Source: Pseudomonas sp. ACN8 | GTDB lineage: Bacteria > Pseudomonadota > Gammaproteobacteria > Pseudomonadales > Pseudomonadaceae | Length of the DNA stretch: 46,038 nt | Direction: 5' to 3' | NCBI RefSeq assembly: GCF_002303925.1 | Contig: NZ_MRCS01000050.1 | Coordinates: 1 to 46,038 of the forward strand | Part shown: in pieces, positions 8,074-16,575 of the stretch | Position numbering within the stretch: position 1 is the stretch's first letter | Layout: each line of letters opens with the position of its first letter | The notes under the pieces: generated by a model | The model's database searches: none | What the model saw: only the letters and a program-made list of their open reading frames with translations | What the model was told of the DNA's origin: nothing | Translations under genes and position numbers: made by a program

Positions 8074-9054
8074 ATGCGCCCTGTCATTTTGCGTCGTGGT
8101 CTGGTCGCTCTGTTTGCTGCGGCTGTCACCTTCGGCGCCATTACTCAAGCTCAGGCCGAGACATTAAGAATCGGCTATCAGAAATATGGCACCCTGGTGC
8201 TGCTCAAAGCCAAAGGCACCCTGGAAAAACGCCTCGCCGCCCAAGGCGTGGACGTGCAATGGACTGAATTTCCTGGTGGCCCGCAACTGCTCGAAGGCCT
8301 GAACGTCGGCTCCATCGACTTCGGCGTCACCGGCGAAACACCGCCCGTGTTCGCTCAAGCGGCCGGCGCCGATTTGCTCTACGTCGCCTATGAACCGCCA
8401 GCGCCGCACAGTGAGGCGATCCTGGTGCCGAAGGATTCGCCGGTCAAATCGGTGGCGGACCTCAAGGGCAAGAAAGTCGTGCTCAACAAGGGCTCCAATG
8501 TGCACTACCTGCTGGTGCGCACGCTGGAAGACGCCGGCCTCAAATACACCGACATCCAGACCGTATTCCTGCCGCCGGCCGATGCCCGCGCCGCGTTCGA
8601 GCGTGGCAGCGTCGACGCTTGGGTCATCTGGGACCCATACCAGGCCGCCGCCGAACAACAGCTGCAAGCCCGCACCCTGCGCGATGGCCAGGGCATCGTC
8701 GACAACCATCAGTTCTACCTGGCGACCAAGCCTTTTGCGCAGAAAAATCCCGAGGTGATCAAGACCCTGGTGGACGAAGTGCGCGCGGTGGGGGAGTGGT
8801 CCAAGGCGAACCCGCAAGAGGTGACCCAACAGGTTTCACCGCTGCTCGGCTTGCCGGCGGATATCACCCTCACCTCGGTGAAACGCCAGGGCTATGGCGC
8901 GCTGTTCCTCACCCCGGAAGTGGTCGCTGCACAGCAGAAAATCGCCGACAGCTTCTATCAGCTCAAGCTGATTCCCAAACAGTTGAGCATCAAAGACGTG
9001 ATCTGGACGCCGCCGGTTGCCGTTGCCCAAAGCTCGGCAACCAAAGCCCAATAA
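8074..9054 (+). CDS. ssuA: Alkanesulfonate ABC transporter substrate-binding protein SsuA
   Basis: Periplasmic binding protein for aliphatic sulfonates. The start at 8074 is chosen because AAAGGAG lies just upstream and it gives a proper signal peptide (residues 1-28, ending QAQA). The mature protein begins ETLRIGYQKYGTL, and GSIDFGVTGETPPVFAQAAG and AWVIWDPYQAA are typical of SsuA. It is 326 residues long. It works with permease SsuC and ATPase SsuB encoded downstream. Confidence 0.94.
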   Translation: MRPVILRRGLVALFAAAVTFGAITQAQAETLRIGYQKYGTLVLLKAKGTLEKRLAAQGVDVQWTEFPGGPQLLEGLNVGSIDFGVTGETPPVFAQAAGADLLYVAYEPPAPHSEAILVPKDSPVKSVADLKGKKVVLNKGSNVHYLLVRTLEDAGLKYTDIQTVFLPPADARAAFERGSVDAWVIWDPYQAAAEQQLQARTLRDGQGIVDNHQFYLATKPFAQKNPEVIKTLVDEVRAVGEWSKANPQEVTQQVSPLLGLPADITLTSVKRQGYGALFLTPEVVAAQQKIADSFYQLKLIPKQLSIKDVIWTPPVAVAQSSATKAQ

Positions 9055-9079
9055 ATCGATTCCCCAAGGAGACCACTCC

Positions 9080-10228
9080 ATGAGCCTCAATATTTTCTGG
9101 TTCCTGCCTACCCACGGCGACGGCCATTACCTTGGCACCGCCGAAGGCGCCCGTGGCGTCGATCACGGTTATCTGCAACAAGTCGCGCAAGCCGCTGACC
9201 GCCTGGGTTTTGGCGGGGTACTGATCCCTACCGGGCGTTCCTGCGAAGACTCGTGGCTGGTGGCGGCATCGCTGATTCCGGTGACCCAGCGCTTGAAGTT
9301 CCTGGTTGCCCTGCGCCCCGGGATCATTTCCCCGACGGTGGCGGCGCGTCAGGCGGCAACCCTGGATCGACTGTCCGGTGGTCGTGCGTTGTTCAATCTG
9401 GTGACGGGGGGTGATCCGGAAGAGTTGGCCGGCGATGGTCTGTTCCTCAGCCACGAAGAACGCTATCAGGCCTCGGTGGAATTCACCCGTATCTGGCGTC
9501 GGGTGCTGGAAGGCGAAACCGTCGATTACGACGGCCAGCACATCAGCGTGAAGGGGGCGAAATTGCTCTATCCGCCGATCCAGCAGCCGCGTCCGCCGCT
9601 GTACTTCGGCGGTTCATCGGAAGCTGCGCAGGACCTGGCCGCCGAACAGGTGGAAATGGTTCTGACCTGGGGCGAGCCACCGGCCGCCGTCGCGGAAAAA
9701 ATCGAACAGGTCCGAGCCAAGGCCGCCAAGCTCGGACGTACCGTGCGCTTCGGCATTCGCCTGCATGTGATCGTACGCGAAACGAACGATGAAGCCTGGC
9801 AAGCCGCGGATCGGCTGATTTCCCATCTCGACAACGAGACCATCGCTCGTGCCCAGGCTTCGCTGGCGCGTTTCGATTCGGTCGGTCAGCAACGCATGGC
9901 CGCCTTGCACGGCGGCAACCGCGACAATCTGGAGGTCAGTCCTAACCTGTGGGCCGGTGTCGGTCTGGTGCGCGGCGGTGCCGGTACGGCGCTGGTGGGC
10001 GATGGACTGACCGTGGCGGCCCGCGTGAAGGAGTACGCGGACCTGGGCATCGATACCTTCATCTTCTCCGGTTATCCACACCTGGAGGAGTCGTACCGGG
10101 TGGCCGAGTTGCTGTTTCCGCACCTCGATGTCGAGCGTCCAGAACTGCCGAAAAGTGCTGGCTACGTCAGCCCGTTCGGCGAGATGGTCGCCAACGACAT
10201 TCTGCCCAAAGCCGCATCCCAGAGCTGA
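9080..10228 (+). CDS. ssuD: FMNH2-dependent alkanesulfonate monooxygenase SsuD
   Basis: SsuD uses FMNH2 and O2 to cleave the C-S bond of alkanesulfonates, releasing sulfite and an aldehyde. The 382-residue TIM-barrel flavoprotein keeps the diagnostic start SLNIFWFLPTHGDGHYLGT and the conserved cysteine in GRSCEDSWL (Cys55 counting Met), which corresponds to Cys54 of the E. coli enzyme. The ATG at 9080 follows AAGGAGA; an upstream in-frame start would only overlap ssuA. Confidence 0.96.
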   Translation: MSLNIFWFLPTHGDGHYLGTAEGARGVDHGYLQQVAQAADRLGFGGVLIPTGRSCEDSWLVAASLIPVTQRLKFLVALRPGIISPTVAARQAATLDRLSGGRALFNLVTGGDPEELAGDGLFLSHEERYQASVEFTRIWRRVLEGETVDYDGQHISVKGAKLLYPPIQQPRPPLYFGGSSEAAQDLAAEQVEMVLTWGEPPAAVAEKIEQVRAKAAKLGRTVRFGIRLHVIVRETNDEAWQAADRLISHLDNETIARAQASLARFDSVGQQRMAALHGGNRDNLEVSPNLWAGVGLVRGGAGTALVGDGLTVAARVKEYADLGIDTFIFSGYPHLEESYRVAELLFPHLDVERPELPKSAGYVSPFGEMVANDILPKAASQS

Positions 10229-10237
10229 GGCACGGTC

Positions 10238-11020
10238 ATGAAGAAAATCATCCACAGCCTGGCGCCCTGGGCGTTTCCGGTGTTGTTGCTGGCGGTGTGG
10301 CAGCTGAGCGTGTCGGCGGGTTGGTTGTCGACACGGATCCTGCCGGCCCCCATCGCCGTCATTGAGGCCGGCGTGAGCCTGGTGCGCAGCGGCGAAATCT
10401 GGACGCACCTGGCGATCAGTGGTTGGCGCGCCGCGCTGGGCTTCACCATCGGTGGTGGCATCGGCCTGACACTCGGCTTCATCACCGGCCTGTCGAAGTG
10501 GGGCGAGCGCTTGCTCGACAGTTCGGTGCAAATGATTCGCAACGTGCCGCATCTGGCGCTGATTCCACTGGTGATCCTGTGGTTCGGCATTGACGAGTCG
10601 GCGAAGATTTTCCTGGTGGCGCTGGGCACGTTGTTCCCGATCTACCTCAACACCTATCACGGCATCCGCAACGTCGACCCGGCGCTGGTGGAGATGGCGC
10701 GCAGCTATGGCCTGAGCGGTTTCAGCCTGTTCTGGCAGGTGATTCTGCCGGGGGCGCTGCCTTCGATTCTGGTCGGCGTGCGCTTCGCTCTGGGCTTCAT
10801 GTGGCTGACGTTGATCGTGGCGGAAACCATTTCCGCGAGTTCCGGCATCGGCTATCTGGCGATGAATGCCCGGGAGTTCTTGCAGACTGACGTGGTGGTG
10901 CTGGCGATTCTGCTGTACGCGGTGCTCGGCAAACTGGCCGACCTCGCCGCCCGTGGACTTGAACGAGCGTGGCTGCGTTGGCACCCGGCGTATCAGGTTG
11001 CCAAGGGAGGTTCGGTATGA
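10238..11020 (+). CDS. ssuC: Alkanesulfonate ABC transporter permease SsuC
   Basis: A 260-residue inner-membrane permease of the BPD_transp_1 family with about six transmembrane helices. The cytoplasmic EAA loop is visible at about residues 151-170 (EMARSYGLSGFSLFWQVILP) and contacts the ATPase. It starts nine bases after ssuD and its stop overlaps the ssuB start (ATGA), so translation is probably coupled. Confidence 0.95.
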   Translation: MKKIIHSLAPWAFPVLLLAVWQLSVSAGWLSTRILPAPIAVIEAGVSLVRSGEIWTHLAISGWRAALGFTIGGGIGLTLGFITGLSKWGERLLDSSVQMIRNVPHLALIPLVILWFGIDESAKIFLVALGTLFPIYLNTYHGIRNVDPALVEMARSYGLSGFSLFWQVILPGALPSILVGVRFALGFMWLTLIVAETISASSGIGYLAMNAREFLQTDVVVLAILLYAVLGKLADLAARGLERAWLRWHPAYQVAKGGSV

Positions 11021-11823
11021 CCGCCCAACAACCTCCACGCCTGCTGCGCGGGACTCCGCTGGTGGTGCGCAAGTTGCAAAAAACCTTCAGTGCACGGCAG
11101 GTGTTGCGCGAGATCGACTTGCACATTCCGGCGGGCCAGTTTGTCGCAGTGGTCGGTCGTAGCGGCTGCGGCAAAAGTACCTTGCTGCGCTTGCTCGCCG
11201 GTCTCGATCAGCCAACCGGCGGTGAGTTGCTCGCCGGTGCCGCGCCATTGAGCAACGCGGGGGAGGACACGCGGCTGATGTTCCAGGACGCGCGTTTGCT
11301 GCCTTGGAAAAAGATCATCGACAACGTCGGTCTCGGCCTTAAGGGCAACTGGCGGCCGCAAGCCCTTGAAGCTTTGGAAGCGGTGGGCCTGGCCGATCGC
11401 GCCAATGAGTGGCCGGCAGCGCTGTCCGGTGGACAGAAGCAGCGCGTGGCTTTGGCCCGTGCGTTGATTCATCAGCCGCGCCTGCTGTTGCTCGACGAAC
11501 CCTTGGGCGCGCTCGATGCCCTGACCCGAATTGAAATGCAGCAACTGATCGAGCGGCTCTGGCAGCAGCACGACTTCACGGTGTTGCTGGTGACCCATGA
11601 CGTCAGTGAAGCCGTGGCGATTGCCGATCGGGTAATCCTGATCGAAGACGGAGAAGTCGGCCTCGACCTGCATGTGGAACTGCCGCGCCCTCGGGTTCGT
11701 GGCTCCCATCGGCTGGCTGCGCTGGAAACCGAGGTGCTCAATCGCGTGCTGGCGCTGCCCGGCCAACCGGCGGAACCGGAACCTGTTTCACCCTTGCCTA
11801 CGCAATTACGCTGGGCTCAATAA
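11017..11823 (+). CDS. ssuB: Alkanesulfonate ABC transporter ATPase SsuB
   Basis: The 268-residue ATPase of the sulfonate importer. Walker A GRSGCGKST is at residues 47-55, the signature LSGGQKQR at 136-143, and Walker B LLLLDE at 156-161. The start ATG overlaps the ssuC stop codon and follows AAGGGAGG. Residues after about 210 form the usual short C-terminal tail. Confidence 0.95.
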   Translation: MTAQQPPRLLRGTPLVVRKLQKTFSARQVLREIDLHIPAGQFVAVVGRSGCGKSTLLRLLAGLDQPTGGELLAGAAPLSNAGEDTRLMFQDARLLPWKKIIDNVGLGLKGNWRPQALEALEAVGLADRANEWPAALSGGQKQRVALARALIHQPRLLLLDEPLGALDALTRIEMQQLIERLWQQHDFTVLLVTHDVSEAVAIADRVILIEDGEVGLDLHVELPRPRVRGSHRLAALETEVLNRVLALPGQPAEPEPVSPLPTQLRWAQ

Positions 11824-11856
11824 CTCAAGTCTTACTCAACGACAGGAATCAACATC

Positions 11857-12072
11857 ATGACTATCAAGGCCATCAACGTTCGTAACCAGTTCAAAGGCTC
11901 CATCAAGGAAATCGTCCTCGGCGACGTGCTCTCGGAAATCGACGTGCAGACCGCTTCCGGCATTGTCACTTCGGTGATCACCACGCGCTCGGTGAAAGAG
12001 CTGGAACTGGCGGTTGGCAGTGAAGTAATCGCGTTTGTGAAGTCCACCGAGGTGTCGATCGCCAAGTTGTAA
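11857..12072 (+). CDS. ssuF: TOBE-domain molbindin-like protein SsuF
   Basis: A 71-residue single TOBE (Mop/molbindin) domain: NQFKGSIKEIVLGDVLSEID, then a beta-rich GIVTSVITTRSVKEL core. In P. putida, SsuF closes the ssu operon and is needed for growth on aromatic sulfonates and sulfate esters; its biochemical role is unclear, though the fold binds oxyanions such as molybdate. It ends the operon, followed by a strong terminator. Confidence 0.88.
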   Translation: MTIKAINVRNQFKGSIKEIVLGDVLSEIDVQTASGIVTSVITTRSVKELELAVGSEVIAFVKSTEVSIAKL

Positions 12073-12090
12073 GCCGCATGCGCAAACGAC

Positions 12091-12125
12091 AACCCCCGAA
12101 GGGTTTGAGCCCTTCGGGGTTTTTT
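12091..12125 (+). terminator. Rho-independent terminator of the ssu operon
   Basis: A 10-bp stem (CCCCGAAGGG / CCCTTCGGGG) with a TTTGAG loop is followed by six T residues, 18 bases after the ssuF stop. Confidence 0.92.
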
Positions 12126-12156
12126 ATGTGTGCTTGTCTTGGGGTAAGTGGTGCGG

Positions 12157-12229
12157 CCTTCGCGAGCAGGCTCGCTCCCACAGGGGAATGCATTTCAAAT
12201 GTGGGAGCGAGCCTGCTCGCGAAGAGGCC
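12157..12229. repeat. REPIN (inverted REP pair)
   Basis: Inverted REP cores of the GAGCAGGCTC type sit between the ssu terminator and the convergent TetR gene. Confidence 0.9.
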
Positions 12230-12248
12230 GGTAAGTCCAATCAAGAAA

Positions 12249-12887
12249 TCAGGCTGGAACGCTGCGCTTGGGCAGATAGGGCGGCAAATACAACCCCACA
12301 TAAGCATCAAACACCCGCATCCCTTCCTCGGCCATGCGCGGCGTAATCTGCCCGTGCTGTTGGACCGAGCGTGCATACACCCGGTCGCCGAGCTCCATGG
12401 CCAGGGCGAACACATCGACATCGCTCGGCAATCTCGGCAGCTCGAAGTGATGGTCGAACAGCTTGTGCATCAGGTAGCCGAGTTCGATGTCGTGCTGACG
12501 GTCAGCCTGGGTGACTTCGGTCAGGCCGTGCTGGGCCAGAATGAGTTGGCGGGCGGCGGCGTCCTCTGCATAGATGTCGAGCATGCGTTGTTCCACCAGT
12601 CGCGACAGATCGCGCCAGCCATTCAAGGCGAGGTGATCGATGGGGGCTTGCAGGCAGGCGCGGAAGGCCGCATGGACGTCGGCGGTCAAGGCTTCGAGCA
12701 ACGCCGGCACGCTGGCGAAGAAGTGGTAGACCGAGGAGGGCGGAATCTCCGCGCGCTCGGCGACGCTGTAGATCGACAGACTGGCCACACCCTCGGCGGC
12801 CAACAGCGTGCGGGCGGCATCGAGTATCGAATCGATCCGGGCCTGGCTGCGTGCGCGGGGTTTGCGGGGGGTGGCTACGCGTGTCAT
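12249..12887 (-). CDS. TetR/AcrR-family transcriptional regulator
   Basis: A 212-residue TetR-type repressor. The N-terminal DNA-binding domain (about residues 15-65) reads ARIDSILDAARTLLAAEGVA, then SIYSVAERAEIPPSSVYHFF, the classic TetR helix-turn-helix. The remaining helical domain would bind an unknown ligand. The start at 12887 follows CAGGAG; the longer reading frame upstream runs into a REP element and is unlikely. It is a single gene between ssu and spu blocks, so its target is not evident. Confidence 0.9.
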   Translation of the reverse strand: MTRVATPRKPRARSQARIDSILDAARTLLAAEGVASLSIYSVAERAEIPPSSVYHFFASVPALLEALTADVHAAFRACLQAPIDHLALNGWRDLSRLVEQRMLDIYAEDAAARQLILAQHGLTEVTQADRQHDIELGYLMHKLFDHHFELPRLPSDVDVFALAMELGDRVYARSVQQHGQITPRMAEEGMRVFDAYVGLYLPPYLPKRSVPA

Positions 12888-12950
12888 TGGAGTCTCCTGC
12901 GGGGCAGCGGGCATTGTACGAGCAGGGTTTGATGTTGTCTGCCAGGACGC

Positions 12951-13043
12951 TATCGCTAACAGGCTAGCTCCCACAGGGATTTCCGGTGTACACAGAATTT
13001 ATGTTCACTGGAGATCAACTGTGGGAGCTAGCCTGCTAGCGAT
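12951..13043. repeat. REPIN of the TAGC/GCTA variant type
   Basis: Here the REP core reads TAACAGGCTAGCTCCCACAG, and the partner reads TGTGGGAGCTAGCCTGCTAG. The GAGC/GCTC of the other elements is replaced by TAGC/GCTA in both arms, so hairpin pairing is kept. The same variant occurs at 25671-25744. Confidence 0.88.
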
Positions 13044-13059
13044 CCGCCGCAGGCGGCCA

Positions 13060-13102
13060 TAAAAAAACGCCGCAAGCTGTGAGGCCTGCGGCGTTGTTTT
13101 TT
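13060..13102 (-). terminator. Terminator of the spuI-like gene
   Basis: Arms AACGCCGCA and TGCGGCGTT form a hairpin flanked by A and T runs just beyond the stop of the reverse-strand glutamine-synthetase-like gene. Confidence 0.85.
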
Positions 13103-13113
13103 ACAGCAACCAC

Positions 13114-14490
13114 TTACACGGTATGCAGGTACCAGTTGTACTCAAGGTCGGAGATGGAGTGTTCGAACTCCTCCAGCTCGCTCTCTTTACAGGCCACGAA
13201 GATATCGATGTATTTCGGATCGATGTACTTGGCCATGACTTCGCTGTCGTCCAGCTCGCGCAGTGCATCACGCAGGTTGTTCGGCAGGCTCTGCTCGTTT
13301 TGCTCGTAGCTGTTGCCTTCGACCGGGGCGCCAGGCTCGATCTTGTTGACCAGACCGTGGTGCACGCCTGCCAGGACCGAAGCCATCAGCAGGTACGGAT
13401 TGGCATCGGCGCCGGCTACACGATGCTCGATGCGCACGGCGTCGGAAGAACCGGTCGGTACGCGAATCGCAACGGTACGGTTATCCAGGCCCCAGCACGG
13501 CGAGTTCGGCACGTAGAACTGTGCGCCGAAACGACGGTAGGAGTTGACGTTCGGGCAGAGGAAAGCCATCTGTGCCGGTAGGGTCTCGAGCACACCGCCG
13601 ATCGCGTGACGCAGTGCGGCGTTCTGCTCGGGATCCTCGCTGGCAAAAATGTTCTTGCCGTCCTTGTCGAGAATCGAGATGTGGACGTGCAGACCATTAC
13701 CCGCCTGGCCTGGGTAAGGCTTGGCCATGAAGGTAGTGTCCATTTCATGGTCGTAGGCGATGTTCTTGATCAGGCGCTTGAGCAAGACCGCGTAGTCGCA
13801 GGCTTTGATCGGGTCGGCCACGTGGTGCAGGTTCACTTCGAACTGCGCCGGGGCACTTTCCTTGACGATGGCGTCGGCCGGAATGCCTTGCTCTTTTGCA
13901 CCTTCCAGAATGTCCTGGAGGCAGTCGACGTATTCGTCGAGGTCGTCGATCAGGTAGACCTGAGTCGAGTGCGGACGTTTGCCGGAAACCGGCGAGCGAG
14001 GGGGTTGCGGACGACCGTTCACGTTCTCCTGGTCGATCAGGTAGAACTCCAGTTCGAACGCGGCGCAGATGGTCAGGCCCATTTCGTCGAACTTGCGCAC
14101 GACATTGGCCAGCACTTCACGCGGGTCGGCGAAGAATGGCTCGCCTTCGAGTTCGTGCATGGTCATCAACAGTTGCGCGGTCGGGCGCTTCTGCCATGGC
14201 TCGTTGCACAGGGTATCGGGGATTGGATAGCAGATTCGGTCAGCATCACCGATGTCCAGGCCCAGGCCGGTGCTTTCCACCGTCGAGCCATTGATATCCA
14301 GAGCAAATAAAGAGGCCGGCAGGTTGATGCCTTTCTCGTAAACCTTGTGGAGGCTGGTGCGTTCAATGCGCTTGCCGCGCACCACACCATTCATATCCGC
14401 AATCAGAAGGTCAACGTACAGAACCTCAGGATGTTCCTTAAGGAACGCGTTCGCTTCGTTAAGCTGAACGGCACGCGGGGGTACCGACAT
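13114..14490 (-). CDS. spuI: Gamma-glutamylpolyamine synthetase (SpuI-like, glutamine synthetase family)
   Basis: A 458-residue glutamine-synthetase-fold enzyme that would ligate glutamate to a polyamine with ATP, the entry step of gamma-glutamyl polyamine catabolism. Visible GS motifs are the N-terminal beta-grasp segment LIADMNGVVRGKRI, a metal-binding region AAFELEFYLID, NGLHVHISILDKDGKNIFAS, RIEHRVAGADANPYLLMA and a C-terminal helix with SELEEFEHSISDLE. It is divergent from the spuA-remnant/spuB block. The name follows the P. aeruginosa spu locus, which has two such synthetases; which one acts on which amine cannot be told from sequence. Confidence 0.85.
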   Translation of the reverse strand: MSVPPRAVQLNEANAFLKEHPEVLYVDLLIADMNGVVRGKRIERTSLHKVYEKGINLPASLFALDINGSTVESTGLGLDIGDADRICYPIPDTLCNEPWQKRPTAQLLMTMHELEGEPFFADPREVLANVVRKFDEMGLTICAAFELEFYLIDQENVNGRPQPPRSPVSGKRPHSTQVYLIDDLDEYVDCLQDILEGAKEQGIPADAIVKESAPAQFEVNLHHVADPIKACDYAVLLKRLIKNIAYDHEMDTTFMAKPYPGQAGNGLHVHISILDKDGKNIFASEDPEQNAALRHAIGGVLETLPAQMAFLCPNVNSYRRFGAQFYVPNSPCWGLDNRTVAIRVPTGSSDAVRIEHRVAGADANPYLLMASVLAGVHHGLVNKIEPGAPVEGNSYEQNEQSLPNNLRDALRELDDSEVMAKYIDPKYIDIFVACKESELEEFEHSISDLEYNWYLHTV

Positions 14491-14768
14491 GATGCAACAC
14501 CTTTGTTGTTAAAAATATCAATCATTGATCTTTTCAGATTCCAGTCAACCCGAACGGCATGCCGAAGTCAAGCGAGGCCTTTTTTGCCCTAAAAAAGCGC
14601 TCGTGTGGCTTTTTTGAGGCACTTTGGGGCGTTTTTATGCCCTTGGCCTCCATGGCGCCCGCAGGCTTGAGCGGGCCGTGTTGTATTTTTTACGGGGGTG
14701 TTGTGTAAAAAAATGAACAAGGCTAAGCTCGAATCAAACCCATAACAGCAATAATACCGGGGTGCTTC
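14491..14768. promoter_or_regulatory. Divergent promoter region between spuI-like gene and spu operon
   Basis: The 278-base spacer has no gene. It is rich in T and A runs (GCCTTTTTTGCCC, GTATTTTTTACG) with a small GCCCGC / GCGGGC hairpin near 14660-14680. It must hold promoters for both directions. I could not identify a specific operator with confidence. Confidence 0.35.
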
Positions 14769-15119
14769 ATGTCTCGCCTGCCGATAATCGGCGTCACCGA
14801 CTGCTCAAGACAGGTCGGTCGGCATGTTTATCACATCAGTGATGACACGTCCGTCCGTTCCGTGGCCTCAGCGGTTCCGGTGATCCTCCCATCCGTGACG
14901 GTTCGACCGTCCCCGTCCGATATTCTGGACGGTCGAGATGGCACCCCCATTACGGTTACTCCATTCAATATAGAACCGATTCACAATAGCGGCCTGACCA
15001 TCGTTCAGGGCACCGCTCGCGATTCTGCACGTCCGGCCTCTGCAGCCGTGTCGGCAAGCACGATAATCTGCCGCGCAAACGCTCTACAACGCGACGCCGA
15101 TGCGTCAAACAACGCCTGA
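14769..15119 (+). pseudogene. spuA: Shortened spuA remnant (gamma-glutamyl-GABA hydrolase, glutamine amidotransferase class I)
   Basis: Codes for only 116 residues where SpuA is about 250. The start MSRLPIIGVTDCSRQVGRH, then SDILDGRDG, TPFNIEPIHNSG and GTARDSARPAS follow the N-terminal third of class I gamma-glutamyl-GABA hydrolases (expected pattern: DILD.LDG, GSPSN(V/I)EP.HY, GT.RDPARD). After a weak match to the nucleophile strand (TIICRANA instead of GICRGFQ) the frame ends RDADASNNA. The middle and C-terminal catalytic parts, including the His/Glu region, are absent. Its place directly before spuB matches spuA in P. aeruginosa. It still reads as one open frame, so the deletion kept frame, but the product cannot be an active hydrolase. 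Identification is from motifs and gene order. Confidence 0.72.
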
Positions 15120-15157
15120 CCTTAAAAGGGCCAGACAACTCAAGCCTAGAGGCATTT

Positions 15158-16516
15158 ATGAGTAACAACCTCGACCAGCTCACCGATTGGTTGAAAAACC
15201 ACAAGATCACAGAAGTCGAATGCATGATCGCCGACTTGACCGGGATTACCCGGGGCAAGATTTCGCCGACCAACAAATTCATCGCCGAAAAAGGCATGCG
15301 CCTGCCAGAAAGTGTGCTGTTGCAGACAGTGACCGGCGATTACGTCGAAGACGACATCTATTACGAACTGCTCGACCCGGCCGACATCGACATGATCTGC
15401 CGTCCCGACCAGAGCGCGGTGTACCTGGTGCCGTGGGCCATCGAGCCGACCGCCATCGTCATCCACGATACCTACGACAAACAAGGCAACCCGATCGAGC
15501 TGTCGCCGCGCAACGTGCTCAAGAAAGTCCTGAAGCTCTATACCGACAAAGGCTGGCAGCCGATCGTGGCGCCGGAAATGGAGTTTTACCTGACCAAGCG
15601 CAGTGACGACCCGGACTACCCATTGCAACCGCCGATCGGTCGTTCCGGTCGTCCGGAAATCGGTCGCCAGTCGTTCTCCATTGAAGCGGCGAACGAATTC
15701 GATCCGCTGTTCGAAGACGTCTACGACTGGTGCGAACTGCAGGACCTGGACCTCGATACGCTGATCCACGAGGACGGCACGGCGCAGATGGAAATCAACT
15801 TCCGTCACGGTGATGCCCTGTCCCTGGCCGACCAGATCCTGGTGTTCAAGCGCACCATGCGCGAAGCCGCGCTCAAGCACGACGTGGCCGCTACCTTCAT
15901 GGCCAAGCCGATGACCGGCGAACCGGGCAGTGCCATGCACTTGCACCAGAGCATCATCGACATCGAGACCGGCAAGAACATCTTCTCCAACGACGACGGG
16001 ACCATGAGCCAGTTGTTCCTGCACCACATCGGTGGCCTGCAGAAACTCATTCCCGAGCTGTTGCCACTGTTCGCCCCCAACGTCAACTCGTTCCGCCGCT
16101 TCCTGCCGGATACCTCGGCGCCGGTGAACGTGGAGTGGGGCGAAGAGAACCGTACCGTGGGCCTGCGGGTTCCGGATGCCGGGCCGCAAAACCGTCGGGT
16201 GGAAAACCGCCTGCCGGGCGCCGACGCCAACCCGTACCTGGCGATTGCCGCGAGCCTGCTCTGCGGTTACATCGGCATGGTCGAAGGCCTGAACCCGAGT
16301 GCACCGGTGGTGGGTCGTGGTTATGAACGCCGCAACCTGCGCCTGCCGCTGACCATCGAAGACGCGCTGGAACGCATGGAAAACAGCGCGACCATCGAGC
16401 GGTACCTGGGCAAAAATTTCATCACTGGCTACGTTGCGGTCAAGCGGGCCGAGCATGAAAACTTCAAGCGCGTGATCAGTTCGTGGGAAAGGGAATTCCT
16501 GCTCTTTGCCGTCTGA
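15158..16516 (+). CDS. spuB: Gamma-glutamylpolyamine synthetase SpuB (glutamine synthetase family)
   Basis: A 452-residue glutamine-synthetase-fold ligase that joins glutamate to a polyamine such as putrescine. Motifs: MIADLTGITRGKISPTNKF near residue 24, APEMEFYLTKR, GSAMHLHQSIIDIETGKNIF, NRRVENRLPGADANPYLAIA and the C-terminal EHENFKRVISSWE helix. It is a paralogue of the reverse-strand gene at 13114. It follows the spuA remnant by 38 bases and precedes spuC, as in the P. aeruginosa spu operon. Confidence 0.9.
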   Translation: MSNNLDQLTDWLKNHKITEVECMIADLTGITRGKISPTNKFIAEKGMRLPESVLLQTVTGDYVEDDIYYELLDPADIDMICRPDQSAVYLVPWAIEPTAIVIHDTYDKQGNPIELSPRNVLKKVLKLYTDKGWQPIVAPEMEFYLTKRSDDPDYPLQPPIGRSGRPEIGRQSFSIEAANEFDPLFEDVYDWCELQDLDLDTLIHEDGTAQMEINFRHGDALSLADQILVFKRTMREAALKHDVAATFMAKPMTGEPGSAMHLHQSIIDIETGKNIFSNDDGTMSQLFLHHIGGLQKLIPELLPLFAPNVNSFRRFLPDTSAPVNVEWGEENRTVGLRVPDAGPQNRRVENRLPGADANPYLAIAASLLCGYIGMVEGLNPSAPVVGRGYERRNLRLPLTIEDALERMENSATIERYLGKNFITGYVAVKRAEHENFKRVISSWEREFLLFAV

Positions 16517-16523
16517 TGCGCCG

Positions 16524-16548
16524 GGCGCCGCCGCTGTCTGGCGGCGCC
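16524..16548 (+). terminator. Strong hairpin between spuB and spuC (possible attenuator)
   Basis: A perfect 9-bp stem, GGCGCCGCC / GGCGGCGCC, with a 7-base loop lies eight bases after the spuB stop. A T run (seven bases) comes 10 bases after the stem, just before the spuC ribosome site AGGAG. It may cause partial termination or protect the spuB transcript. Confidence 0.5.
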
Positions 16549-16575
16549 TTCACCTGATTTTTTTAGGAGATTCGT

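Noticed and set aside
9614..11038. A 474-codon reverse frame across ssuD and ssuC
   Set aside because: Low-complexity antisense translation with no motif; both forward genes are certain.
12888..12974. N-terminal extension of the TetR regulator
   Set aside because: The extension is translated REP sequence (GASLLAIAS), which appears in many spurious frames here; CAGGAG supports the start at 12887.
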